The notes under the pieces: generated by a model
Told to the model about the DNA's origin: nothing
Seen by the model: only the letters and a program-made list of their open reading frames with translations
Databases searched by the model: none
Shown here: piece by piece, positions 45,266 through 58,116 of the stretch
Layout: every line of letters begins with the position of its first letter
How positions within the stretch are numbered: the stretch's first letter is position 1
Program-made: the position numbers and the translations under genes
Assembly (NCBI GenBank): GCA_013423325.1
Contig: BLJB01000070.1
Span: forward strand, 62,001-126,000
Origin: Usnea hakonensis
Taxonomy: Eukaryota; Ascomycota; Lecanoromycetes; Lecanorales; Parmeliaceae
DNA: 64,000 nt
Reading direction: 5' to 3'

Positions 45266-48200
45266 ATGATTACAACGGAGTCCTTAGAATCAAAGGACGA
45301 GCAGTATAGTGTCTCGACTGAAGGGTCAATGGGAACAGCATCTGCGGCAGAACGTGTAAAGAAAATCAGACTTTTCAGCCTGGCAGGTTCATCTAGGCCA
45401 ATTGCGGGACCCGCGGTGATCAGAAGCGGATCAACACAGGTCAACTTCACTCCGTCATCTTTCCCCTCATCTCAGAACCTCGATACCTCTAAATCTTCTT
45501 TCGAATCATACCAACCCTCACGGAGACTACGACGAGAGGCATATGAAGAGAGGGCCTTGGCTGATCCATACTACTCTCCGCCATCTACGTTCATACCTCC
45601 AGAATCCCCAAATGATGTGAAAATTCAAGATCAAACCACTTTGGCTGCATTCACGTCTGAGGCCCAGGTGAGATAGCCTTACTTGCTCTTCACTTATAAC
45701 ACTAAGAAGTGACATCTCAGACAATGACTCCAGCAAATCAGCGGTACAGGGGCCCAAAGCTTGCCCCTACTCCTGTGTCGGACCATCAGTACATTGGACT
45801 TATTCTGGATCCGGAGCAACGCGCCAACCTCAAATCCCACGGAGCCCTCATACCCTCCTCAGTACACTCTCGCAACACTTGCAATCGAGGAGACATCAAT
45901 CCCGCAAAATCCCCAACAACCCTATGCAATACTCGAGGATCGTCCCATTTGGGTTATCGTCACGACCGTCCTTCATCCGACAAAATGGGCCGTGACATAT
46001 CGACTCACGCTCCGAACAACGATAGCCCGTTCAGCTCAGATGCCGAGATTCATCCTAGCTCAGGAGTTTCTCTGAATCAACCTGACAACACTATTCCGAC
46101 CACGACACTGTCCCAGAAGGCTAGTTTTTCTCAACTTGCGCAACACCAAGGGATCCATGACTGGAACAACACTGTTTTTGACGACCGCTGGCTTTTAAAA
46201 CCCGAGGAGATTTGGAACTTGAGTGCTCGTCGTCGTGACTCCGTCGACTCCATATCCCCTGAGAGACCAGCTTTGACCCGCGATCCCATTCGCAGCGGCA
46301 ATCAAATGGACTCGCGGATAGGGGGGTCTCAATACTCGTCGACCCAGAATACAATCATGCAACGCCTCATTCGCGAAGCGGAAGAGAGGGAAAAGGAGCT
46401 TAGTGGCCGCCAGGTGTCCCCGGCGCCTATTGAAGCACGCTTAGGGGAGAAATACGATACGCTCACTACTGGTGGAAAGTCCACTGCTGGTAGGGAACTT
46501 CATGGTCAGAATGGCAACCATACCAATCAGTAAGCTTAGACTTCATCGAGCTATGCCCTAGATGACTGACTGGGATTTTAGCCTAGTACCTCCACCACCC
46601 GAGCTTGACAGACTTCGAGAGTGTGTCCACGAATTGGAAGCGGGAAGTGGTGAGCTACCTTCAGGACTCCAATCTCGTCCAGATATTATCCGCAGCTTTT
46701 TTTACGAGCGCGTGTTTGGACCAATCGGACCTCCGGTTCCCCTTAGTGCAAGTGAGGCACAAAACATGACAGAAGTAGGCGGACGGTTTGTCAGCCTCGG
46801 AGCTCTGCGCCAACAGGTCGTGAGAGATATCGAAGATCTGGTTCAATACATGCTTTCACCAGTTGGCGAAGGGATTCGCTCTGAGACGAGTGCTCGTACC
46901 CCTACAATCACCCACGAGCCAGCTCTCAGCGACCAGCTCGCTGCTGTCGCGAACCGCAATTCCAATCGCTCACAACTCCTGTCTTTGGGCGGAGGATCAT
47001 CTGTAATCGACATGCCTATCGACCAGCGTCAGAACGCTAATCTGCTACATACCACCGGAGATTCAACCCAACGAAACACCCAAGCCCGACTTTTACGCGA
47101 TACCGGACAGCCTCGTCCTCAATTGCGCGAGACCATCGCTTCCAACCCATACGACATGGGGCAGCAAGGCACGGCCGGATTTACACAAGGTGGCATCATG
47201 CCGCTCGTTCCTCTCCAGGGGGTTTACGCGGAAGCTGCAGGTCGTCCAGCCGGATGTCCGCCTTTTGCCTATGGTGTGCCCCCCCAGCATCAATTTGGTG
47301 GATATCCCGGCTCTTTCCTGGTCGGACCTGGTGGGTATCCCAGTCAAATGCAGTACCCGCAGGCCTTCGGCTATCAACAGCCGTCCTATGCTGCTTCTCA
47401 GCCCATGGCGTACGGCAATGGCTGGCAGCAGGGCTATGGACCTACCTCCGCTTTTCCAACGCCTGGCCGGCAGATCATGACTGATCGCCCAGAATACATC
47501 CCTCCTCCACTGCCCAGCCATCGCTCCTACGCACGTCCGCCTGCGAAAAATCGTATTGCTCCTCTCTACGCCCTGAACAATGGCTTTCAGATACCTACAG
47601 CAGCTCAATCCCGCCAGCCTCCTGGCACCAGCTATCAAATCTCTGAGTGGCAGAATCGATTCGGCCCTCAGGCAACCGTGAAGCCGAATCTGCCTTCCCT
47701 GCCCTATCGTGCTGGATCAGATGTCATGTTCCCTCACAACTTGGGGGGAGCCAGCGTTCGCTTCCAGAACCTTACTCGAGATATTCCCCCTAGTCTTGAC
47801 ACAATCTCTGCTGAAGAAAACGTCCCATTTGCCCTGACGGCTAGATCAACAAAGCCGGCCGAGTGGGGTGTGCTAAAGATTGGAAATGTAAGTAAGGAGT
47901 GACTTTAGAGATGAAGACTCATGTTGCGACATCCCGTGCATATCCCTACGGACTTCTCAGAACAACTTCCAAGAGGTCGACAAGGGTCAATTGAAGAATT
48001 TTCATGGACAACCGATCTTCTGTCATGGCTCTTGATAGAGCTGCAATAGCTTACCCTGTACTTTAAGTTTAGATTATGTTGCTCTTCATTCCAGCATGTA
48101 CTACTGTACTACTATTGCTTTTGAAGTATATGCATTTTTGACTACCTTATGTTTCCTTGAAGAGCATCTCCCATACTTACGGGCAGTCTGATATCTGGTT

Positions 48201-49515
48201 TCTCTGCACCCGAAGTTTTGCCGTCTGATTCTTATGGTTTCGTCTTTTGATGCTTTACACGTACATTGCAAAGGCTGACCGCTAATGCCACAATAGATTC
48301 CCTATGACCTCACCAAGGCTCAGGTCATGGCCTTCCTCGGACCTCATGCAAAAGTCATCACCCCAGACCTTGGCCCAGCCATCCACATTATCATGGATCG
48401 CCCTACAGGTAAGACGATGGATTGCTATGTTGAATTTTTCTCTACTCCGGATGCTCGTGCCTCCTCAAATTCCCTCAATCTTCGTCCTAGGCACATTGTC
48501 CGCATCAATGATCGTGTTGTGGACGTATCGACGAGTAGTCAGGCGGAACTAATGAAGGAGCTTTTCCCCAAAGCAAAGAATGTGAACTGGGAGGGAGGTA
48601 TGCCCAGGATTCAAGAGGCGAAGGAAATGTACAACACGGGGTTCAAGACCTTTGTCAGTGCAGAGGAGATGGGGTTGTTGGTTAGGCATGCTGAACAGCC
48701 ACATCGAGTAAGTGACGTGACGGACTTCTACCCTACTTCAGTCACTCGACTGACGTATCACCGTAGTCAAATTTCACTCAGCGATCTCCCGAACGTACCT
48801 ACGAAGCGATGATCTCGCTCCTTGCGAAATTCCCGTGGTACGCCACAGAACATTTCACATTGGCCACGCGCAACCAGATCTTCGCAGCAACTCGCTCGAT
48901 GTTACATATTCTGTCCATCAATCTACGCAAAGGCTACAACTCATCTACTGGAGGCTTTGATGATTACAGCTCTGCCAGTTCCTTTGGGTCCCCAATTAGG
49001 AGGAACAGTTCCAGATTTAGAGGATCCCCCCAAATCACAGAAGACCTGTTGAAAGATCTTTTGTCGGCTGCATTGAATGCTGCAGGCTTTTCTGAAAAAC
49101 AGCGCTGGGAACTTTCCGAAGCAACTGATTATGCACGTCACCATTTCCGTATCAGCCCACTTAGTCAATGGTGGCCGTTTGAAGTTCTTGGCCGCAAAGC
49201 AGACATGGACGAAGACGTTGTTGAGGTAAGCGTGCGCAAGCCGATTAGTCGGTGCTCCATTACTTGTGACCAACTTGCTAATTGGTCACGGCATAATAGT
49301 TTTATGCGGACATTATCGCCAACAATCCAGTCACTCGATCGAACGAGGGGCCTTTCGGTGATATTTCGCATGTTACAGAGAACATTGACCTGGAAGCCAA
49401 CACCATGGCCACGATTGGAGATTTAGAGTGGAAGCTGCTGTACGCCCTTATCCCTGGCGGGCTCACTGGCAATGTGGATGACGACCTGCAATACGCGATT
49501 GGGGGACGGTTGTGA
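45266..49515 (+). CDS. Large RRM protein with low-complexity core, uncharacterised
   Basis: Model join(45266..45667,45721..46529,46582..47887,48297..48707,48767..49225,49300..49515), 1200 residues. An RNA-recognition motif starts near residue 833 with WGVLKIGNIPYDLTKAQVMAFLG and continues through CYVEFFSTPDARASSN. A conserved C-terminal region follows (ALIPGGLTGNVDDDLQYAIGG at the end). The N-terminal two thirds are disordered; residues about 635-695 are rich in Gly, Tyr, Gln, Pro and Ala (GGYPGSFLVGPGGYP, QAFGYQQPSYAAS), a prion-like composition. Most introns are 52-74 nt, but the intron after RNP2 is 409 nt and its retention would end the protein right before the RRM. Role unknown; RNA binding is inferred. 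The ATG at 45266 is the first in frame. Confidence 0.85.
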
Positions 49516-50080
49516 CGATACTAGTGATGATGGTGGGAGGGGATCTGGCGGACATTGAAAGAAAAAAGTTTGCTCGTTTTCTCCTGGAGTCATTGGTGTG
49601 CTTGCCTGAAATGCCTAACAATCTGTGAGGCCTCGTAAGTTGTGTTGCTTGCTGCTTCTGACACCTAGTTGACATAAATTTGGTGGACTGGGGCAGAGCG
49701 ACACTCGCACGCATACTGAAGCACATAAGCGTCAGGCTCGAAGGAAAGGCGTATGTATGATGATGCACGATCAGGGCGCATCAGATAGATCTGGAATTGC
49801 ACAGCGTGAGACAGACTTTTGATGATAGCATGCAACAAGAGAGCGTTTGATTTCAGCCCAAGTCTGGTGCTATGTGATTCGTCTCGTACGGTTTCAACAT
49901 GTAAATTGCTTGTTCGGCTGAACAGTATGACGATGATTGCCGCCCGGTCTTCCCAGCTACTTTAGCTCATGTATGGGCTCCATTTGCATTGATAGCCATA
50001 GCCGCCCATATCACTCATCAGTCCCCATGGAGTTATGATGAAAGTCATGGTGAAAAAGTCGAGTATCATGAGGCAAGTCG

Positions 50081-50115
50081 AGTAAGGTAAAGTAAGGTAA
50101 GGTAAGGTAGGTAAA
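50081..50115. repeat. GGTAA pentanucleotide repeat
   Basis: Imperfect head-to-tail copies of ggtaa/agtaa (agtaaggtaaagtaaggtaa and onward). A matching tract in the opposite orientation (ttacc repeated four times, with one variant) occurs at 50969-50990, about 850 bp downstream. Confidence 0.85.
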
Positions 50116-50128
50116 CATGAATGCAGCA

Positions 50129-50177
50129 AATGGTGAATGGTGAATGGTGAATGGTGAATGGCGAATGGCGAATGGCG
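50129..50177. repeat. 7-bp tandem repeat (AATGGTG/AATGGCG)
   Basis: About seven consecutive copies of a heptamer, the first four with GGTG and the last ones with GGCG. The sharp switch of variant inside the array suggests unequal expansion. Confidence 0.9.
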
Positions 50178-50968
50178 TTCACGGCAGCGAAGCTGGACCT
50201 AGACCTCAGACCTAGACTCAGCCCAGGACCCGGTAATTTGGGATTGGGATTGTAATGACGTGCTTGTAAAATATCTGCAAACCGAATGCAATACTAAACA
50301 TTTGCCCATTGATTAATTAATAGGCACATGCCAACATTCGTTGCCATCAAGTCGCATCAGACTTGCGTCATGCACAAACACATCATCATAGTACACACAC
50401 GTTAAAACCAAAATCTCTTTTCCATCTAAAGTAAGTACTTGAGAATAGGAAGTGAGCTGGCAGAGCCAATACGCTGGCCACGTATGTTGTGGAAGCTACT
50501 CGTTCTCTACTCGTCATCATCCTACCGTCGAACGAGAACCTATGAATTGTATTGAATTGTATGTATTTCCCTACTCGAGACACGTATATTCTGATATGGT
50601 TTCCTACCTTCTGATTATCTAATCAATGGAAAATCAGTGTCATCTCTCGAGTTGTCTTTTGATTTGATCTGAATTGATTGAGCGAATATGGATGACCTTG
50701 ATATACTCGTACTCGTACGTGTACCTTACTTTATGTATATTGAGGCCATTGACTACAAAGCAAAGTCTCGGCCCGCCGAGCATCCCTTCCGTCCCCGGTT
50801 GGTTCGGTTGATTCGTTTACTTAAAACCTGCCCTGTCTTTTGTACGTACCTCTTTACTTTTCCAATCATGCGCTAATTCTTTGACTTTGGAGCCGAGTCT
50901 AACTTAGCTTTAGACTCGCATGGTCTTGCGGTCATCTGATCGTCCCAAATTCCAACAAAAATGATAAT

Positions 50969-50990
50969 TCTTACCTTACCTTACCTTGCC
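50969..50990. repeat. TTACC repeat, inverted relative to 50081-50115
   Basis: Copies of ttacc (cttaccttaccttaccttgc) form the reverse complement of the ggtaa tract upstream, so the two could pair as arms around an 850-nt spacer. Confidence 0.8.
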
Positions 50991-53900
50991 TTGAGCTACA
51001 TACCTCCTTATGCCCTAAGAAAATCCAACATAAGGTAAAGTATGTAGTGCTAATGATAATAGGTCCATACTTGAAATCTTTGCCGGTTCCACAACATGAG
51101 AGCCCCCTGCTCGACTTGCTCCGTATGAAATGAGTAATTGAAATTTCCTTACCCTTTAAAGCGGCGACAAATCCTCCTCCTTCCTCGGCCGAGATCATTT
51201 ACCAAATGTCCCGTGTCATTCCTACCAGGCAAATCTTTCACCCTCTGGCTTGCACCAGCACAACTACTGTACAGTCATAGTAGTGAATTAGAAGCCAGTG
51301 GCAAGAGTACTCTAATGAATACTAGTAATTAAATTACCTCAGGCTAAGGAGTGGCTAAGGAGTTGATAGATTTATGGAGCCCGTATCAACCCGTAGCCAA
51401 TTAACTATTAGCCTTCTTTCTGTGGCTTCACCCTACAAGTTTACAACTCTCCCTCGGCCTATTAACTCGTGACGACTTGCCGATCTTCAGGCTCAGGAGC
51501 CTATGACTGGACTGGCTCAGTCCAAGATCTAAAGTCAGACACAGTCCTGACTCCTATGCGCAGTTTCACCTACAGTCAACAGGGCAAGTGGAAGTAAAAG
51601 GTAAAAAGAGAAGGAGTAATGAGTAATAGCAATAATAAGGCGGCCGAGTTTCATCATACATGACTAAAGTACTATCGGGTCCGAAGTGAGACCGCGCTGA
51701 CTTCCATACGCTTCGCATGAACGCAACCAAGGAGCAGAGGCAACCACGAGGCAGATCATTGCCCCGTCCGATTGACTCATCCTGGCATCATGCCAACGAT
51801 GAAGTATGCAAACTAGGTTGCCTCGGATTCTTGATTTGAAACTAATTGGATTGGTAGAGATTTGTCACTTGCGCCATACATAACTGTGCCGAAAATTTTG
51901 AAGGCTGGATGAATAGACATGGACGTGTGATCAAAGGACACCAACAATCTACTTTTTCGCCCCGTAAGTAGGAAGCCAATGATTGAGAGAAGAGGCGTCC
52001 TCATTACCTTGCCCCAGTGACATTGTCTGCAGACTGCATGTTGGCTTGCGTGCTTGGAAGCGCTGAGCCTTGTCTCCAAGTGAATGATACACGCCCTCCC
52101 CATGCAGCGTCCCGTTCCCGCTCCTGATCACGGCAGCCTCACCAAACACATGGCATTCGCTTCGAGCCGTCAGCATGGAAACCCAACCATAAAAAAAAAG
52201 TCCCCAACCGGCTGTACCCTATTATTAAATGGGGCTGTGGTTCCAGCCTCCAGTCTTCCAGGTTTACCTCTCTAGCCGAACCTTCGGTGCGCGGTAAACG
52301 AGCCTTGATCTCCAAAATCAGCTCCCTCCCGTTTTCCCATGTGCACTCTCCCTTTATCGAACAAGCTCCAAATCAATTTACTTTATATGGTACCCGTTAT
52401 TATTGATGGGTAATGGTGACGGAACCATTATTAAGTATTGTGCTTATAGTCATGTCAAAGACCCTACAGCATGAGGCGGTGTGAAAACCTCACGTAGAAA
52501 AGGTTCTAGGCGCAAATTGGGCACTGGCGGTTCCCGCTATGCCATGCAGCCTGTCAATCTAAATGGCGCATCCGGGTTTGGAGGGGGACCGACGCAATTG
52601 ATTGGATTTTGCCAAGGCAAGAGTTGCACGCCTGTCATCAGGTCACTACGCCGAATATTTGGACAAGGTAAATTTGGCTATCCGGCATTTTTGACGAGAC
52701 GGTCGCGGCGTCATACTCTACAGTAGTGTTGCACATTATTGTTGCCTTGAGGGTTGAGTGTGGTTTTGTCATCATGTTCTCCACTGGCTACTGCATGTCT
52801 CCCGCCAAATGGAACATCAACCCAGTGCCCCTCACAAACATGCTGTGCCACAATTGAGCGGCAGCCCCCCTGCTCCAACGCTAAAGTGCGTCATTACGTG
52901 CAGTAAGCTTGGCAACTCGCAGCTTGTGCATGTCTCGGTAGCGTTACCTTTCGTGTGCGTCGATGCCCAATAGATATCCCTGCAGTAATTCGTGGATACC
53001 CACATATGCGGAGAGATTTGAGGAGCGCATTCGCTCAGGCTTCCAACTACTGCAGCTTATTGGACCGTTCTCGACTTGGTCGCTGCACATGACAGGTTCA
53101 GCTAGCCATAGTCAGGCAGGGTTGCGAAAAAAAATAATGTTTGACCGTGGACCTCACCGCTCTAGGAGAGTCAAGATTACGAGCGGCAAAGCTGGATTTT
53201 GGTCAGACGTTGCCTTGAAATTGGCTTTGAGATGGCTTGAAACCAACCTCACCTTGAGCGGAAAGTGCCTTGGACTTTCTCCACTCTTTTGACGCTGTGG
53301 GATCACACCGATATCGAGTCTGACACGGCCAAACCCTGACGGCTTTCCTTCGTGCCGAACCGTCACTTCTGTAACGTGTTCACACACGCTCGTCGGGACA
53401 TTGCAAACTCCGTACTACCTGATCTCGATAATGCAATACGCCATGCCAACCTTGGCTTGACGTATGCAAGGAGCTTGATTCTGATGCGTAAGAGCTATCG
53501 AGACTAAATTCCGTTTCAAGGAATCTGAGAAAGGTAACCCGCTTTGGATTGCCCGAACAGTGCAGTGGCTCTCCAAATTATTGACGCCATCTTCAGCGTG
53601 GCCTCCTGATACGGACTGCAGAGAAAAAGAGAGTTTCGGCCGTGAGGAGCGCTAGGTATTGGGATCGTCATCCTGGAGCAGCGGCATCACAGGCGGCGTG
53701 GTCGATCCTCGCGTGGTCTTCAAGGTTCAACTTGGCGCCATCTTCACTTCGGGTCTCTGATCAACGCGCTCCTTGGTCACCCTTTCTCTTTCGCTAAAAT
53801 TTCTTCCATGCTCTCCGTACTCTGATGCAACCGGCCTTTTTCGATCGAGATGATAAGATGGCGGTGATTTGATCCCGACCAATGCGCTTTGACACGGGCA

Positions 53901-55731
53901 GTTGATGGAGCAAGGGAATGGGAAAAGACGGCAAGGGGGTACCAAGAGTCCCCAACGAAGGAAGCGGCCCCCAAAGCCAACCAAGCCGACTAATCTGAAA
54001 GCGTAGATAATCAGCGAAAAATTCCGCCAATCACAATGATTCCAGCACGGGCTGAGCCTTCGTGCATCAGCCCAAATTTGACCTTGCAGCGGTTCGGGCT
54101 CGCCAAAGCACATACTCATCATACTCATGCCACTTTAAGCGTGCGAGATGCATAAAATACGGGGCCAAAGCCGGCGCTCTTTTGCATACGGATCAAAAAC
54201 AGACCGCTGTGCTGGGCAAAACAATCGCACATGTACCATGTCGCAGGGAGGGGTAGCATGATGAAACCGCATGATTACCGTAGTACCTTGTAGATGCATT
54301 GCCGAAGGAGGAATTGCTCTCTTCGAGTGCTGAGAAGGAGGGTTGGGAAAATGCCAGTAATGTGTATCTTGTATTATTGTTCTTTCAGCCGTCAGCCGTC
54401 AGCTTAAGATGCCGTACATGATTGATAAATGTAGCGTAATCATGGTGGATCTAAAAAAAAAGTATTGTTTTCTCTCTCTATTATATTGTGTCCCTTGTTG
54501 AGTGTCAAGTTGTATTGCATCCTTTCTAGGGTCTCAGCACCACCCTCCCACCTCAAGAACAAACTTTCGGCATAGACTTTTCGTACGCTCCCCTGTACTC
54601 TGTACTAGAAGTATTATTATTATCGGGCTCCAACACTAAAGAAACACCAGTCGTAAGTTACTGTACTCTATTTTGCTCCATATTAAGCCAAGTCAGGGCA
54701 CCACGCGGCGTCCTACTCTAAAAACGAAAAAATTCTCCTTCACTACTTTAATGAATAATGACACCTGATTTTCTTCTAGGGGGCTTATCCGTCTTCTTCC
54801 TTACTACCTATTATCTTATTATTATTACTGTACTCGGTATCGTGACTTTCGCAAGTCTATAAGGTACGGTGGGTAAGATAAGTGTATAAGATCCGTTGAT
54901 GGGACTAAAACAGACAGGTGCCGCTCCCGCCTGCCACAATTCCCAAGGACCGACTTTACCAGCGTGCGAAAAAAGGGATCTAAATCCCCGGAACCCATTC
55001 AGCTGGGTCCGCCGTCTTTTCCCTTTCCCTTTCCCATTCCCATTCCCCCAAAATCAAAAAGCTCAATCAACAAGATACAACATACAAAATACCTTTATAA
55101 CTACGGCACCTAAAGTACCTGGTCACTCTTATAACATACCATACCTTACCTATACCTATCCTGGAGAGCATTCGGTATTTGACTTTCTTATTATCAATCA
55201 TCCATTGCCTTCTTGGATTTCTTCTTCCTTCCCTTTTCTAATATACATATTCATTCAACCCATACCCTCAATCATGAAGACATAGACACACACGTCATTC
55301 CTCCAAACCCCCCAATCACCCAATCACCCATACATCCGTCCGTCACCTTAAATCTCTTCAAACCCTTTACTTAATCGAATCGCCACTGGGCCCGGCTCAA
55401 CTGAAACACCTGCATTCGCCATCGCATCGCGAGGATCGGTTCTCGAGGGCTTACGTGACACAGTTGCTCCTTCCGCTTCTACCCTACACGAACACCCGCT
55501 CATTGAAGTCTGAATCTGTCATCCCTCGCCTCTCGGCCTTCACCGCAACTTTATTTTCTTCCATTTGGCTATTTCCTCCGACCCATATCACCCACTACCC
55601 ACCAACCCACAACCCAGTCTCCTGACCTAACGCTTGACCGCTTTTTGAGGAACATGAGAATCGCTGCAGGGTATCTCTAAATACAGCTGCACTCAACTAA
55701 AATCATATATCGACCTCTTGCCATTCCGCCA

Positions 55732-57230
55732 ATGTCCAGCGATCCAAACAAGCCCGGACAGTATCCGCCTCCACAGTGGGATAGCCAACCTCAGAGAGGC
55801 GCATATCCAATCCCACCCCATTATCGAGTAAGCAGCACCACATCTATCATCTCTCATTCTCATTCTGATCATCACCGATCCTATTTATTTTCCTCTTTCT
55901 CTGTTCCCATCCCCTTGCTAACGCAACCTTGCAAAGGGCCCTCCTCAACCTGGTTACGGAAGTTCTCCGTCAACACCTGGCGAGATGGTGACTCTACCTC
56001 CCCCTCAACAAGGTCACCCCGATATGCGATACGCGATGCCACCTCATGATATGTATTCCCCCTATGGGCCTCCGGATCCTCGGACTATGGGGCAACCTCA
56101 CATGGGCTATCAGAGTCAACCGGCACCGAGGCAGAGGACGGCCATCGCGTGTCGATATTGTAGACGACGCAAGGTACGTCAAAGCGAGGCTCAATTCAAA
56201 TGTCACGGGTCATGCTGATCCCATCTAGATCCGTTGCTCTGGCTTCGAAGCGTCAGACGACGGTCGTTGTACCAACTGCCAACGCTTCCAGCAAGAGTGC
56301 ATCTTCACCCCAGTTTCCTCCCAAGCGCAAGCCTTTGTACCTGCCCACACCGCCTATCCACATCTTCGCAATGCTGGGGCTATGCCACCCCAACGTGGTG
56401 GGAGACCGTTATATCCTCAACAGGGGCAACCTGCTATTTACGGGGCTCACGGACAACCGCTGGGGCCATTGTCACATGACCCAAATTATCCGCCGCCTCA
56501 TGGTTACCCTATGCCGCCTCCTGGGCCATATCAAGGCGGTCCAGTCTACGATGATCGAGGTCACCCACAGCCTCCCCATGCTCAAGATAAAGTGAGTCTC
56601 AAACGTCTCCGTTCGGACGAGTCTTTCCAGCCTGCTCCTCCCCCACCTGCACCTCCAGAAGAATACTCCTCTCACCCCTACCAGGGTCGTCCTCCGGCCT
56701 CTACTGGTCGTCGTGGCTCCGGTGGGGCATATGAGTATCCAGACCCAACTGGCCTTGTCCCTGTTTCACCTGCGTCATCTGCGACTTCTTATCAATCAGC
56801 TCCTTACCCGCCACAGGGTCAAAATCCGTACTATCCCCCCCCTCAGCAGCAGCAACCTCCCCCCCAACAACAGCAGCAGCAACCGCAGCCAGCTCGTCGC
56901 ACGTCGCCGCAATCGGCATACTCCTACGAAGCACGTGCCTCAGGCTCGCCTCACGGAAGCGCGTCGTCCGCTTCTACCTACAACTATCCAGGTGGTCTCC
57001 ACCCACCCCAAGTGTTGCCTCCAAGAGAAGGACGGACGCCTCCACCGGCGCAGGGACAGGCCCGCGATGGCAACGGCAACGGCAACGGAAATGGCAACGG
57101 TAGTGCGCAGCGCGGTGGTATGGCCGTCCGAGATCTACTAGGTCCTGGACAGGCGCAAGATAACTCTGGTGGCAGGTCGAGTGCGGATAGCGATATGTTG
57201 AGGGCCTTGAACAAAAAGGGTCCTAGCTAG
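55732..57230 (+). CDS. Zn2Cys6 transcription factor with Pro/Gln-rich flanks
   Basis: Model join(55732..55827,55937..56173,56229..57230), 444 residues. A single fungal Zn(II)2Cys6 binuclear cluster lies at about residues 100-135: CRYCRRRKIRCSG, then DGRCTNCQRFQQECIF, with spacing Cx2Cx6C ... Cx2Cx6C. It is split by an intron directly after CRRRK. No fungal-specific middle homology domain is seen; the remainder is low-complexity, with PPGPYQGG, PPPAPPEE, a Gln/Pro tract near 56840-56890 and a (Gly-Asn)n run near 57069-57102. The C-terminus GGMAVRDLLGPG-ADSDMLRALNKKGPS looks conserved-like. The target genes are unknown. The unusually long upstream region is compatible with complex regulation, as is common for developmental regulators. 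Confidence 0.88.
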
Positions 57231-58116
57231 ACGTGCCATCACATTTTTGGGGAAAATATATAGGCGCACTGGTCAAAGTTCAGTGTCTGACAAGCGGATC
57301 AAAGAGGCCAGGGTGCAGGTTTCTGCTGGATTGGAAGCCTGCTTGCCAATGGTTTCCGTTCTCTCCTCCTTCTTCCATGTCGCCTCACAGCCCAATATTG
57401 CAGACAAATAAGCACACTGCTACTTGAAAGACCGATTTCCATTTCAGCAACAATCAGCAACAATCTGCGATAACCATGGGCGGCTACAAAATCCAGGCAT
57501 TTCTTCAGCGTGCGGCGTGCTGTCACGATTTTCCCTGTCGCAAGGCAAGTCGCGCGGTTGGTGTTTTTCTTGACTTGTACTTCTACTAGATCGGAGTGCA
57601 CACGCACTGGAGTTCTAGAAGCAAGATTGGCGGGGGCAGGAGATAGGATGTCTAGTCATAGTATTTCTCTGTTCGCAAGAATATCGATTTTGAAGAGAAA
57701 GGTCAAGGAGAGAGATAGCGAGGTACCAATGTGCAAATTAATTATAATAAGACGGGTTCCTTGATTGTGAATTATGCCGCAGTGATTTTTTGATTTCCTT
57801 TCCAGGCGTAAACGCGTCGGGCAATCCTTCAATGGCAGTCTAGAGTGTGTGGCCCGAAGCTGCGAAGCGACCTGGGCCTCACGCTTTGACGAAACTCGCT
57901 TGGCTTGACCTTCGTGGGGGCCTCTTCAGCAGGTGGAGCTTTCTGGTCGTCGCTTCCATGATTTGATGCCAAATCTGGACAGCTACCATCCATGGAACGC
58001 CATCCACAGCTCTCTGTCGTAGAGATTCCATCGCTCCATGCACCTCCTCATCTATTTAGACAGCTTGCTCCTCACCCTCCCAATTCCGGTGTCCAAAGTC
58101 TTGACAATATGACCCT
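57231..58116. other. Convergent spacer Zn2Cys6 gene / DUF1348 gene
   Basis: An 886-bp spacer. No recognised gene; short frames only. Confidence 0.5.

Larger units (their letters stand above)
49516..55731. other. 6.2-kb gene-empty region upstream of a Zn2Cys6 regulator
   Basis: This is the longest stretch without a recognised gene. It is relatively AT-rich and holds pentamer (GGTAA/TTACC) and heptamer repeats near 50080-50180, an oppositely oriented TTACC repeat at 50969-50990, several homopolymer runs, and pyrimidine-rich sequence from about 55000 to 55730 that probably includes the leader of the next gene. Open frames (up to 133 codons at 53727-54128) resemble nothing known. Confidence 0.55.

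Noticed and set aside
53727..54128. 133-codon - strand frame in the gene-empty region
   Set aside because: Three overlapping frames of similar length in the same place and no recognisable domain.
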